A program made the position numbers and the translations under genes. A DNA stretch of 64,000 nt. Origin: Bacteroidota bacterium (lineage in GTDB: Bacteria > Bacteroidota > Bacteroidia > Bacteroidales > F082). This document shows positions 29,901-38,954 of the stretch, piece after piece (the first letter of the stretch is position 1; every line of letters starts with the position of its first letter). The stretch is from assembly GCA_018336075.1 (NCBI GenBank), contig JAGXRB010000098.1, positions 38,219 to 102,218 of the forward strand, given 5' to 3'. The notes beneath the pieces are model-generated. The model was given only the letters and a program-made list of their open reading frames with translations. It made no database searches and was not told the origin of the DNA.

Positions 29901-30308
29901 AACTGTGCTGTCAACTCTATCACCAGAAGGATGTGTTAACAGCAGCGTTTCGCCGGCAGCACTAATACTGAAATTTGTATGAAGCGGCTGTTGACTATTG
30001 GTTCGGTTCTTTCCGGATGCCCAAATCAATAAAAATCCACCCGGCTGAATACCTTTGGCAGGAAAAACCCATCTGTAAGGCTGCCCGGGATCATCAGAAA
30101 GGCCATAGCCAGCAAGACTTATCGCCTGATTACTGGTGTTGTGCAATTCAATCCAGTCAGAATAGTCGCCGTCTTCATCAGCAATAGCTGTTGAATTTGA
30201 TGACATAAATTCATTGATAAGCAATGTTTGTGGAAAAACACAGAGGCTTATAAAAAACACTAAAAACACTATAAGTATTGAGGCCTTCGCCTTGAAATTA
30301 TTCAACAT
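26988..30308 (-). CDS. Secreted CotH kinase-family protein, tandem paralog, with lamin-tail and T9SS tail
   Basis: INEFMSSNSTAIADEDGDYSDWIELHN; IGIRIHGNTSRSRPRKSLRINARDEYG; FINGEYWGIHNVRDRYDEHYI; LLDMDFAFG; SYPNPFNDQTEIVVNLL..RKLLKM. Confidence 0.9.
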   Translation of the reverse strand: MLNNFKAKASILIVFLVFFISLCVFPQTLLINEFMSSNSTAIADEDGDYSDWIELHNTSNQAISLAGYGLSDDPGQPYRWVFPAKGIQPGGFLLIWASGKNRTNSQQPLHTNFSISAAGETLLLTHPSGDRVDSTVAITLQADISYGRLRNQFSEWRFFSPSTPGSANSETGFSLFLQPASVSHSDGYYTSAIELSMSTTQNEAQIYYSTDGSVPTAESNLYTEPFLVQSRVGEPNTISMIPTNNNNDPGPPYYEGWQPPLGEVYKINVIRVRPVHPDAPPGPVTTHTYIVDPSGNQRYSLPVFSLSTDFDNLFDAEIGIYVYGNHDNYFQDGMEWERPANLTLFEKEGNLGFNEDIGIRIHGNTSRSRPRKSLRINARDEYGNSWINYQLFHDKSTDMFKRFILRNSGNDWDQTVFRDAVVQSLMRNLDVDRQYYQPAILFINGEYWGIHNVRDRYDEHYIYARYGIEEMEMTILENNSTFKFGNPGGANHYNSMRSFVNSNNLLSDENFTTLSTRMDIESFTDFQVANIYAMNTDWPGNNSLFWRYLRNGYEPGALNGRDGRWRWMLLDMDFAFGLNFNYVPGATYGASHNTLSFALATNGPNWPNPPWSTFLLRNLLKNVNYKHQFINRFCDLLNTSFKETNVVSVIDSVKNMLQPEMQEHILRWRRPTILSEWLNNVNVMRVFAQQRPAFMRQHIKNQFSLQGTAQLTIRNNNPEMGTVQVNSIEIDDLIWQGIYFTQIPIKLKAHPKHGYRFVGWTGQISSQSETAELIMTANSLVEAVFEPSNDFAGDSLNPVAYRLANGPYHFTYWDENNAERNFPENMVFQQSSKNDPLQNDPMTRPYHIPAGEYHADDMGSVGFPYRLTRRTRLNGLGSEGVSFINTGRGRDLGAAVLAIDTRGLENITVGWTAGTVIPNSRAYAIILQYRIGHEGSFYNVTNQNGEPLEYIRNEQAGHTTVFSPVTLPAEANNQPYLQLRWKYFFTGQQINQSDGSRDMLRLDDIVVSTVTMDVPEYVTNNPTVTVESYPNPFNDQTEIVVNLLENTNVEIAVFNLFGVKVATLSSSFLNSGGHTFIFDASQLPAGYYNCVIKTDKLLISRKLLKM

Positions 30309-30465
30309 TCAGGTATTTTTCTAAAAACGCTGCAAGTTACAAAACAATTATGGGGATCAGGCTGAATAATAAGGCAAAGGTCTTTTACAGGCAGTAGGCG
30401 TTACTCATTTAAGTAACCTTATAATCTGGCTTTTCCGACAAGAAAAAATTGGTCAGAGGCCAAAA

Positions 30466-31146
30466 CTATTCTTCTGTTTCCTCGTTCTTTTGCTTACTCC
30501 AATCGACAAAGAATTTTCCGTTTGTCAGAACAATAGTATCTGTTTCGTCAGATTTTTTCGTGTTTTCATGATAATGTGGGTCGCCGTTTGCCAGCATTCC
30601 GCCTCCGGCCTTTGTAATCAGTTTCTTCTCAAGATTTCCTCTGATACCTGAGCCTGTCATGGTGGCGACGGCTCTTTTTTTGTAATAAACACCATTCAGC
30701 GTGGCTTCAAAAAATCCTTTTACAGAAGTTGAGGTAATTTCTTCAATTGTGAGCGATCCACTCATAGATTCTCCATCATGAAAAGCATGTCCCAGGCCTT
30801 TTGTTTCTTCGGTATAGTCAACTAAAACCCACACCATATCTTCTTTCTTATTTTTCTTCTTAGAGTTGGATTCAATTTCCTTTTCAGAAGTGATTTCATA
30901 GGTTCCAGGTTTTAACTCATCAGTAAAATAATACATTCTGATCCAAACCTGAATATCCGGACTCACCTGAAAAGCAGCAATGGCAAGGTATTCAAAACCG
31001 GAAATCGGAATTCTCAGTTTTTTTGCCTCTGCTTTCCACTCTTTGCCATCAACTTCGCAGGAAATAAAATTGGTATAATCCTGCGCAAACAGCGTACTTC
31101 CAAGTCCTAAGAGCAGGAAGAACATAACGATAATTTGTTTTTTCAT
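30466..31146 (-). CDS. Secreted hypothetical protein (DUF6252-like)
   Basis: Signal peptide MKKQIIVMFFLLLGLGSTLFAQ; FISCEVDGKEWKAEA; start at internal ATG. Confidence 0.6.
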   Translation of the reverse strand: MKKQIIVMFFLLLGLGSTLFAQDYTNFISCEVDGKEWKAEAKKLRIPISGFEYLAIAAFQVSPDIQVWIRMYYFTDELKPGTYEITSEKEIESNSKKKNKKEDMVWVLVDYTEETKGLGHAFHDGESMSGSLTIEEITSTSVKGFFEATLNGVYYKKRAVATMTGSGIRGNLEKKLITKAGGGMLANGDPHYHENTKKSDETDTIVLTNGKFFVDWSKQKNEETEE

Positions 31147-31309
31147 AGTTGTTATTTTGTTTATTAAATTCGTGAATAAAGTAAAAAAGTGATTGATTTT
31201 TTTAAATGTAGATATCAAAAGTAGCATTTTTAGAAACCAAATTCAATGATATTTTGATCATGAAACTCCATTTTTTATACTTGATATCTTTGCTGAAAGA
31301 ATAATCTGT

Positions 31310-31723
31310 CTATTGTTGTTTTACCGGACCAAAAGCCTTGTCAATAATTTCCGGCAAAAACGGCCTTCCATTGCGGTTGATTGAAGTTCCGGTGACTCTT
31401 GCACTGATGATGGGCTTGCGGTCGGACAGCCTGAAAATATTCTGTACAAAAGCAAACCGTAGCGGTGAAACTCTTTCTGCGACACAATCTACAAAGAAAA
31501 CATCACCGCTGCGTAATGGAAAATGATAATCAATTTCGATGCGTTTAACGACCAGAATGATACCTTCTTCTGTAAGTTTTGCAAAATCAAGTCCGATATG
31601 ATGGAGGTATTCGTGACGCGCGTGTTCCATATAATGCTGATAATTCGCATTGTTTACGATACCTTGCATATCGCATTCGTAATCACGTACTTTAAACTCC
31701 AGTGAAAAAGGTGTTTCGCCCAT
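31310..31723 (-). CDS. Hotdog-fold acyl-CoA thioesterase (4HBT)
   Basis: FKVRDYECDMQGIVNNANYQHYMEHARHEYLHHIGLDF; start at internal ATG (MGETPFS). Confidence 0.87.
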   Translation of the reverse strand: MGETPFSLEFKVRDYECDMQGIVNNANYQHYMEHARHEYLHHIGLDFAKLTEEGIILVVKRIEIDYHFPLRSGDVFFVDCVAERVSPLRFAFVQNIFRLSDRKPIISARVTGTSINRNGRPFLPEIIDKAFGPVKQQ

Positions 31724-31824
31724 TGTTAAATGTTTTTTTTGTTTGAAGGGGTAAAAATAGTTCATTTTAACCAAAACTCTGAAGGCATTCCGGAATCTTT
31801 AAAAAGCATAGTTTTGCAATAAAA

Positions 31825-32349
31825 ATGTCAATGGATTTTGTAAATTTTGTTTCAAAGCGTTATAGTGTGCGTAATTATGATCCTTTACGTAAGGTAGAAA
31901 AAGATAAGCTTTTACGCATTCTTGAGGCAGGCAGAATGGCGCCTTCCGCTGCAAACAGACAACCCTGGAAGGTGTTGGTTGTTCAGTCGCCGGAAAACCT
32001 AAAACGAATTCAGTCAGCTTATCCGGCAAATTGGTTTGCAAATGCATCAACGGTGCTTGTCGTAAAAGGAAGGCCGGAAGAGGCCTGGATACGCAAAGCA
32101 GATGGGTATAATGCCATCGAAACCGACCTCACAATATTGATGGATCACCTCATTTTGGCAGCTCATGCAGAAGGACTTTCCACTTGCTGGATTGCAGCTT
32201 TTGATAAGCAAAAGCTGATCGAAGCCTTGCAACTTACCGATGATGAAGTGGTCTTTGCCATTACACCTTTGGGCTATCCGGTTGAAGGTGAAACAGCCAC
32301 ACGTCCAAAATCACGAAAAAGCCTTGATGAAATTGTAGAATGGATATGA
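31825..32349 (+). CDS. Nitroreductase family protein
   Basis: VSKRYSVRNYDP, RILEAGRMAPSAANRQPW, LTILMDHLILAAHAEGLSTCWI, PLGYP. Confidence 0.92.
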   Translation: MSMDFVNFVSKRYSVRNYDPLRKVEKDKLLRILEAGRMAPSAANRQPWKVLVVQSPENLKRIQSAYPANWFANASTVLVVKGRPEEAWIRKADGYNAIETDLTILMDHLILAAHAEGLSTCWIAAFDKQKLIEALQLTDDEVVFAITPLGYPVEGETATRPKSRKSLDEIVEWI

Positions 32350-32924
32350 AAAAAGACAACACAAGTCTTTTACAGTCTTCAGCGCAAGAAAAGGATTTAA
32401 CTGAACTGCTCGTTTTGCTTCGGCAACCACTTTCGAAGCAACATATTCTGTTGATTGCCTCTTTGGTCGAAAAACGGCCTGAATTACTTGAATATGTATT
32501 TGAGATCATCAATAAAAATCATCAAAAAGATGCAATGCGGGCTTCATGGCTGCTGAGTCATCTCTGGGACAGAAGTCCGCAATTATTGAGACCGTTTCAG
32601 CACGAATTAACCGAATTACTCATTCAAACAGATTCTGATTCTGTGCGTAGAAACATTCTGAGAATTCTGGATGGAATGCCCGTCAATGAATCCAAAATGG
32701 GTACGCTTGTTGATCTTTGCATGAAATGGATGCTATCAGAAAATCATGCAATCGCCGTCAGATGCAATGCAATGCAAATTCTTTATCGCATTTGTCAGGT
32801 CGAACCGGATCTCAGTGGTGAAGTAAAGGCCTGCATCCTCGCGCTGAATGATTATGGTTCAGCGGGTTTCAAATCAAGAGCCAATAGAATTGTACGGCAA
32901 CTTAACGCACTTCAGCCTGATTGA
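32340..32924 (+). CDS. Hypothetical helical-repeat (HEAT-like) protein
   Basis: Alpha-helical repetitive sequence (KDAMRASWLLSHLWDRSPQLLRPF..DSVRRNILRILDGMP..IAVRCNAMQILYRI); overlaps upstream stop. Confidence 0.6.
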   Translation: MDMKKDNTSLLQSSAQEKDLTELLVLLRQPLSKQHILLIASLVEKRPELLEYVFEIINKNHQKDAMRASWLLSHLWDRSPQLLRPFQHELTELLIQTDSDSVRRNILRILDGMPVNESKMGTLVDLCMKWMLSENHAIAVRCNAMQILYRICQVEPDLSGEVKACILALNDYGSAGFKSRANRIVRQLNALQPD

Positions 32925-32948
32925 AAAACCATTGGTTTTTCAATCAGG
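32916..32948. terminator. Strong bidirectional hairpin between convergent genes
   Basis: Perfect 15-bp stem CCTGATTGAAAAACC-att-GGTTTTTCAATCAGG overlapping the upstream TGA. Confidence 0.8.
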
Positions 32949-32960
32949 AAATGAATTGTT

Positions 32961-35414
32961 TTATAGGGTAACCTGAATCTGCTTTTTTACTTGTGCTGCC
33001 AAGGCTTCGTAACTCATTTGTCCAGGATATACAGGATCAAGAAACTCGACAGTAATTTTTTTCCAGGGTTTTGGAAAAAAGCTTCCGCGGGGTAAAGCCT
33101 CAAATGCACCTTTGATAGAAACAGGTACAATGGGAACATTCAGTTCGCTGCTCAGGATTGCAAAAGTTTTCTTGAATTCTCCCAGACCTCCATTAAAAGT
33201 ACGGGTTCCTTCAGGAAAAATGATGATGTTTTTATTGCTTTTCAACACTTCAGCCATCTTTTGAATGGATTCTTTAAGATTGCGGTTCAGATCCATGATA
33301 ATGATGTTGTTGCGATTGGCAAGAAACTTAATCCATGGACGTCTGATGTGTTTTTCCTTGGCATAAAAGTAAGTGCGTTTTGCCTGTCCGAAACGCAGAT
33401 AGGAAGCGACAAACATGCCGTCGATAAAGCTTTGATGGTTTGGCGCAATAATACATGGCCCATCAGGAATTTTTTCAAGGCCTGTTGTTTTGTATCTGAA
33501 ATACAGCGAAAGAAAAGCCCTGGAAAACCACAATGCAATTTGTCCGGTGATCCATGTGTCCGGAAGCTTTAAAGAAACTTTTTCCTGCAAAATATCTTTC
33601 CAGTTTACAAGTGACTCTTCCATGCGGGTTTTGTTTTCACGCACCCATTCGCTCAAGGCATTAATGTTTTTATATTCGGCCATCTCTGCCGGATCAGGTG
33701 AAACGCCAAAGGTCTGCTGAAGATAAGACTGAAAACTTACTTTATCAAGCGAATCAAGGCCAAGATCTATTTCAATATGATGATAAGGCATTACTTTTCG
33801 ACCTTTTTCCTTAACAAGGTAATCAGCAATCATCAAAAAAACAGGATCTGTAATTTCTTCCTGAAGTGTTTCTTCAACCGCTACAATTTCAACCATCGAA
33901 GCCAGTTTGAAACGCTGTAGTTTACCCAGACGAGTGCGCGGCAACTCTTGTTCGGTTACATAGAAGCGCATTATCCTTTTGTAGGCCGACACACTTTTGT
34001 TGAAAGGTTCAATGAGTTTTGTACGGATTTCATCTTCAATAGCCGAAGGATCTGTTGTTGAGAAAGCCTCCATTTCGGGAATTATCATCAGCTGAAGCTG
34101 GTCGTTGAGTGCAAAAACACCACAATCGCGAACCATCGGAGAGGCCAGAAGAACCTCTTCCAGTTCTGTGGGATTAACGTTTTTGCCATTCGAAAGAATG
34201 ATAATTTCTTTTTTTCTTCCGGTAATAAAAAGATAGCCTTGCTCGTCGAGATAGCCCAGATCGCCTGTAAAAAGCCAGCCGTCTTTCAACACTTCAGCTG
34301 TTTCTTCCGGCCTGTTATAGTAGCCTTGCATTATATTTTCGCCGGCGGCAGTAATTTCGCCGTCAACAATCCGGATGTCTGTGCCGGGCATTGCTTCACC
34401 GGGTGAGCCTATCCGCACGTGTCCTGGCCGTGTAAATGAAATCATGGGAGCGGCTTCAGTCATTCCGTAGCCTTCAAGCACTTCAAATCCGAGCGTTTGA
34501 AAATCTTGTCCAACTGCCGGATCAAGTGCAGCACCACCCGAAACGAGGTTTTCAACTGCACCACCCAACTTTTTGTGTACTGTACCAAAAACCTTTTTTG
34601 AGAAGGCCTTGGAGTTCATTTTTTTTGCAACGGCAAAAAGTGTTCGGGCAACAAAACTTTTGTTCACCTTATCCATGACACCTTTTCTGATCGCTGCAAA
34701 AAGTCGCGGAACACCAATTATGATGGTGATTTTATTGTTTTGTAGCGTTGCCATTAAATCTTCTGAAGCCATCGAAGGAGATATTGCTAACATGCCGCCA
34801 ATTTTCAAAGGGATAATCATTGTTCCCATGAGCGGAAAAATATGATGGAGCGGGAGCAGTACCAAAACCCTTGAGTCTTTGTTGTAAATCTGGATGTGGT
34901 CAGAAACAGCTTTCACATTTTGCATCAGGTTGCGATAGCTGAGCATAACACCTTTCGGACTGCCGGTTGTGCCCGAAGTATAGATGATTACAGCGGTATT
35001 TTCAAGCGTTGGTTCCGGCATTTCAAATCCATCAGCATTTGCCGCTTCTTTGGATTCATGTTCCTCAATGATGAATAATTTCGAACTGATTCCGGCAATA
35101 GCAATGGCTTCCTGCATGACCTTCTTTGTTTTTTCAGAACAGAAAATCACTTCCGGTTGACTATCTTTTAGTATGTAACCTACTTCAGCAGCGGTGGCCA
35201 TGAAATCTACCGGAATGGCAACGCCCTGATGTTTCCATATAGAATAAAAGGCATAGATGTAACCAGGTCTGTTTTCTGAAAATACGACAGCACGTTGACC
35301 GTGTTCAATAAAATACAGACTTGCAAAATGCCTGATGTGAGCGAATAATTGATGATAAGTGATGGTTTCTGAGCCATATTGAATGGCTGTTTTATTGCCT
35401 GAATTTAGGAGCAT
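32961..35414 (-). CDS. Fused AMP-binding acyl-CoA/acyl-ACP synthetase, ACP-like domain and 1-acylglycerol-3-phosphate acyltransferase
   Basis: AVIIYTSGTTGSPKGVMLSY, LFTGDLGYLDEQGYLFITGRKKEIIILSNGKN, IEIDLGLDSLDKVSF (phosphopantetheine Ser), NHQSFIDG and FPEGTRTFNG acyltransferase motifs. Confidence 0.93.
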   Translation of the reverse strand: MLLNSGNKTAIQYGSETITYHQLFAHIRHFASLYFIEHGQRAVVFSENRPGYIYAFYSIWKHQGVAIPVDFMATAAEVGYILKDSQPEVIFCSEKTKKVMQEAIAIAGISSKLFIIEEHESKEAANADGFEMPEPTLENTAVIIYTSGTTGSPKGVMLSYRNLMQNVKAVSDHIQIYNKDSRVLVLLPLHHIFPLMGTMIIPLKIGGMLAISPSMASEDLMATLQNNKITIIIGVPRLFAAIRKGVMDKVNKSFVARTLFAVAKKMNSKAFSKKVFGTVHKKLGGAVENLVSGGAALDPAVGQDFQTLGFEVLEGYGMTEAAPMISFTRPGHVRIGSPGEAMPGTDIRIVDGEITAAGENIMQGYYNRPEETAEVLKDGWLFTGDLGYLDEQGYLFITGRKKEIIILSNGKNVNPTELEEVLLASPMVRDCGVFALNDQLQLMIIPEMEAFSTTDPSAIEDEIRTKLIEPFNKSVSAYKRIMRFYVTEQELPRTRLGKLQRFKLASMVEIVAVEETLQEEITDPVFLMIADYLVKEKGRKVMPYHHIEIDLGLDSLDKVSFQSYLQQTFGVSPDPAEMAEYKNINALSEWVRENKTRMEESLVNWKDILQEKVSLKLPDTWITGQIALWFSRAFLSLYFRYKTTGLEKIPDGPCIIAPNHQSFIDGMFVASYLRFGQAKRTYFYAKEKHIRRPWIKFLANRNNIIIMDLNRNLKESIQKMAEVLKSNKNIIIFPEGTRTFNGGLGEFKKTFAILSSELNVPIVPVSIKGAFEALPRGSFFPKPWKKITVEFLDPVYPGQMSYEALAAQVKKQIQVTL

Positions 35415-35755
35415 GGTTATTTTTCTGTTGAAGGTTAATTAAGATGAATCTGAAAGCGGAACGATGATTTGATATCAATAGCTGATCTGTTTTTTTGGAA
35501 TGATTTTTCCAGAATAACATATTTTGGATGGAAGACAATGGGTGTTAATTTAAACAAACTCATTCAGTTCCGGTATGTAAAAAAAGGTAAAGGCCTTTTA
35601 AGAGTTAAAAAAAATACTTTTTCAGAATTAAAAGAAAGTACAAAGATAGTGTATTTACAGCCATGATAATCAGGTAATGCTTTTAATAATAGTTAATTAT
35701 GGCCCTAACCACTTAAAATAAAAAGAGAAAAGAAAAAAATCATGATTCAACAAAA

Positions 35756-35790
35756 GCGTTTGATCTTGTTAAGTCAACAAAATCAAACGC
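35756..35790 (-). terminator. Putative terminator downstream of asnB
   Basis: 15-nt arms with one mismatch (GCGTTTGATcTTGTT / AACAAaATCAAACGC), 5-nt loop, then TTTTGTT on the minus strand. Confidence 0.65.
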
Positions 35791-35810
35791 AATGGATATG
35801 GCAGAAAGTT

Positions 35811-35835
35811 TTTAGTTAAGGCTGTCTTAACTAAA
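35811..35835. other. Second hairpin adjacent to the asnB stop
   Basis: TTTAGTTAAG-gctgt-CTTAACTAAA perfect 10-bp stem. Confidence 0.6.
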
Positions 35836-35836
35836 T

Positions 35837-37507
35837 TTATTTGATGTAAGATTGTTCGTGAACACCTGAAACAGCCCTGCCCGAAGGATCGATCATATTT
35901 TTGAATGATGCATCCCAGGCAAGTGCTTCCGGTGTGCTACAAGCTACTGAAGGCACTGAAGGCACGCAAGTTGCAGCAGAATCAGATGGGAAATGCTCAC
36001 TAAAAATGGATCTGTAATAGTATTCTTCCTTGCTTTGTGGCGTATTGATGGGAAAACGGAATTTTGCACTTGCCATTTCTTCATCTGTTATAAGTTCTGC
36101 AACAAGGTTTTTCAGACTGTCGATCCAATTGTAACCAACGCCATCCGAAAACTGTTCTTTTTGTCGCCATACAACACTTTCAGGCAGATAATCTTCAAAA
36201 GCTTTCCGAAGCACCCATTTTTCCATACGTCCGTTGCCGGCCATTTTATCGGTTGGGTTTATGCGCATTGCCACATCCATAAACTCTTTATCAAGGAAAG
36301 GAACACGGCCTTCGACGCCCCAGGAAGCGAGTGATTTATTGGCTCTCAGGCAGTCATAAAGGTGAAGTTTACTTAGTTTTCTTACTGTTTCTTCATGAAA
36401 AGCATTCGCATTTGGCGCTTTATGGAAATATAAATATCCGCCGAAAATCTCATCAGCGCCTTCTCCGGAAAGAACCATTTTTATACCCATTGATTTGATA
36501 ACCCGTGCGAGTAAATACATCGGGGTTGAAGCTCTGACAGTGGTAACATCATAGGTTTCGATATGATAAATAACATCTCGTAAAGCATCAAGTCCTTCCT
36601 GAACTGTGAAATTGACTTCGTGATGCACTGTCCCAAGATGGTCGGCAACTTTACGGGCTGCAGCCAGATCGGGCGAACCCTGCAATCCGATGGCAAAACT
36701 ATGCAAACGCGGCCACCAGGCTTGTTGTTCGTCGTCTGTTTCAATACGTTTTGGGGCAAAACGGGTGGCAACAGCAGAAATTATTGATGAGTCCAAACCA
36801 CCGGAAAGCAATACACCATAAGGAACATCAGACATAAGCTGACGGTGAACTGCGGCTTCAAGGGCTTCGCGGAGTTCTTTTATATCGGTCGTATTGTCTT
36901 TTACGTTTTCAAAACTTGTCCAATTGCGTTGATACCATTTTTTCACCACCCCATCTTTACTTGAAAGATAATGCCCGGGAGGAAATTCTTCAATTTTGCT
37001 GCATACACCTTCAAGGGCTTTCAGTTCGGAAGAAACATAGAAATTTCCGAATTTGTCCCAACCCATATATAAAGGTATAATTCCGATATGGTCGCGGGCG
37101 ATGAGGTAGGAGTTGTCGCTTTTGTCATAGAGGGCAAAAGCAAAAATTCCATTAAGGTCCTCCAAAAAATCAGTGCCTTTTTCATTGTATAAAGCAAGAA
37201 TGATTTCACAGTCGGATTCTGTCTGAAAAGCATAAGGTTTTTTGAGCTCAGTGCGCAAAAGCATATGATTATAGATTTCTCCATTCACAGCAAGCACAAG
37301 GTTTTTATCGCTGCTGTACAATGGCTGACCACCCGATATGGGATCAACGATTGCAAGCCTTTCATGTGCCATAAGCACTTTTTCGCCATAGTACATTCCA
37401 GACCAGTCCGGTCCGCGATGCCGAACTTTTTTTGACATATCAAGTATCTGAGGCCTTATCAGATGAGGCTCCGTTTTCAGATCAAAAACACAAACAATTC
37501 CACACAT
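35837..37507 (-). CDS. asnB: Asparagine synthase B (glutamine-hydrolysing)
   Basis: MCGIVCVFD Ntn nucleophile, RHRGPDWSG, GVLLSGGLDSSIISAVA, VLSGEGADEIFGGYLYFHKAP. Confidence 0.96.
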   Translation of the reverse strand: MCGIVCVFDLKTEPHLIRPQILDMSKKVRHRGPDWSGMYYGEKVLMAHERLAIVDPISGGQPLYSSDKNLVLAVNGEIYNHMLLRTELKKPYAFQTESDCEIILALYNEKGTDFLEDLNGIFAFALYDKSDNSYLIARDHIGIIPLYMGWDKFGNFYVSSELKALEGVCSKIEEFPPGHYLSSKDGVVKKWYQRNWTSFENVKDNTTDIKELREALEAAVHRQLMSDVPYGVLLSGGLDSSIISAVATRFAPKRIETDDEQQAWWPRLHSFAIGLQGSPDLAAARKVADHLGTVHHEVNFTVQEGLDALRDVIYHIETYDVTTVRASTPMYLLARVIKSMGIKMVLSGEGADEIFGGYLYFHKAPNANAFHEETVRKLSKLHLYDCLRANKSLASWGVEGRVPFLDKEFMDVAMRINPTDKMAGNGRMEKWVLRKAFEDYLPESVVWRQKEQFSDGVGYNWIDSLKNLVAELITDEEMASAKFRFPINTPQSKEEYYYRSIFSEHFPSDSAATCVPSVPSVACSTPEALAWDASFKNMIDPSGRAVSGVHEQSYIK

Positions 37508-37724
37508 ATGTATATATATATTTGAATAACAGCCCGCAAAAATAGCATTTCACTGACATATGGCGCTGTTTTTATTCAGGATTATTCGTTTATAGCAAAT
37601 ATGATGGGTATTTGTTTTATCTCTTACAGCCGGCAATCAATAAAGCTCAGACTTTTTAAAAGAAAAACATCATGTTGAATCAGTTAATTTACTGAATATA
37701 ACTACCGAAGTTGTGTTTTTACCA

Positions 37725-38558
37725 TCAAGACATGACAGCGGTTAAACGCACGACATTTTTTGCAAGAGCTTCATTTCCTGTGAATTGTATTTGATCCAGA
37801 TATTTACCTTTATCCCGGTCGGTATTGGTGAACAAAATCCAACCGATGGATGCAGGGATCTTTACAGAGGTGTGCGCCTCATCAGTTAAGTTTTCATGAA
37901 ATTCCCAATGCGATCCATAGTTTATCAAACGTTTGCGCAATCTTATTTCACCTGTGATTTCTACCTCTAACAGCTGTTCAGTAATTGAAAGAGCGCTTCT
38001 GTTCAGTTGTTCCGGAAGGCCTAAAAGCAAGGTTTCATATAAAGGTGTAAGAAAACGCTCCGACATTAAAAGGTTTCTTCCGGATGCAAGCCGCATCTGC
38101 ATTTGATGATGCCATTTTTCTGTATAGTCGCGTGCAACATCAAACCAGTTAGGTGATTTTTCCTGACCAGCCCACGAAACAGAGAAAAGCGCATCATCCT
38201 CGGGCTTAAGCCTGCAATAAAGCTCATAAACTTCCTGCTCATACTTTTTAAGCATCTCAACCAAAACTCTTGAGCTAAGACGCCTTGTTGCAACAATCCA
38301 TTCAAAGTTTTTTTGCTGAATAAATTCTACAAGTTCGTGATGGTTTTGCGGAACTATTGCTTCTGCCTCAAAAAAGTGGTCTCGCTGCATTGAAATTCGT
38401 CGCAGACAACCGTCAACTAAATGGGATGCCAAATCTTTAATGGAGCGCCCGTCGATCGGCGAAGGCAATAACCATTCGTCTGGTTTGAGATCAGCTAAAA
38501 AGTAAATGAGTTCTTGATTGAGATCCTGAAAGAGATGAAGCGTTTCAATTGGTTTCAT
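37725..38558 (-). CDS. DinB/mycothiol maleylpyruvate isomerase-N domain protein
   Basis: N-terminal DLNQELIYFLADLKPDEWLLPSPIDGRSIKDLASHLVDGCLRR. Confidence 0.7.
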   Translation of the reverse strand: MKPIETLHLFQDLNQELIYFLADLKPDEWLLPSPIDGRSIKDLASHLVDGCLRRISMQRDHFFEAEAIVPQNHHELVEFIQQKNFEWIVATRRLSSRVLVEMLKKYEQEVYELYCRLKPEDDALFSVSWAGQEKSPNWFDVARDYTEKWHHQMQMRLASGRNLLMSERFLTPLYETLLLGLPEQLNRSALSITEQLLEVEITGEIRLRKRLINYGSHWEFHENLTDEAHTSVKIPASIGWILFTNTDRDKGKYLDQIQFTGNEALAKNVVRLTAVMS

Positions 38559-38794
38559 GGGCAGCTGTGTAAAACTAAGCGGGCAAATTTAAGTAAATCT
38601 TTATAGGATTGAGGCAAATTCAGACATTTTTAAAGCGACCAAGTTGTTTTTTATCGTTAAAACTCTTTAAGTTTTTTTAACATTTATAACGTTTTTTAAC
38701 AAAACGCAACTTTAACGGAAATTTCGAGCTTAATTTCTGGATTATTTATAAATAATTGTAAAACAATTGTATACAAAATAAATTCGTAATAAAA

Positions 38795-38808
38795 TTGATG
38801 TAGATCAA
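38795..38808. promoter_or_regulatory. CRP/FNR-family type palindrome upstream of the cytochrome cluster
   Basis: TTGAT-GTAG-ATCAA, identical to the classical FNR consensus TTGAT-N4-ATCAA; overlaps a 9-bp inverted repeat GATGTAGAT-N14-ATCTACATC (38797-38828). Confidence 0.65.
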
Positions 38809-38862
38809 CTAATAAGATTATCTACATCGCTAAAAAATCAAGCAAATCTCATTAAAACGCGC

Positions 38863-38893
38863 TTGTCGGATTTGTTAATAAGTCTTAAACTTG
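38863..38893 (+). promoter_or_regulatory. Putative Bacteroidota promoter of the hexaheme gene
   Basis: TTG (38863-38865)-N20-TAAACTTG (38886-38893), close to TTTG-N19/21-TAnnTTTG. Confidence 0.5.
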
Positions 38894-38954
38894 CAGAGTA
38901 AATAGTGAAGAACCAAAAACTATTAAGAAAAGACTTTATCAAATTTAATATTTT

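Noticed and set aside
37507-37525. TATATATATA tract upstream of asnB
   Set aside because: Short AT microsatellite in an AT-rich promoter region; no further structure.
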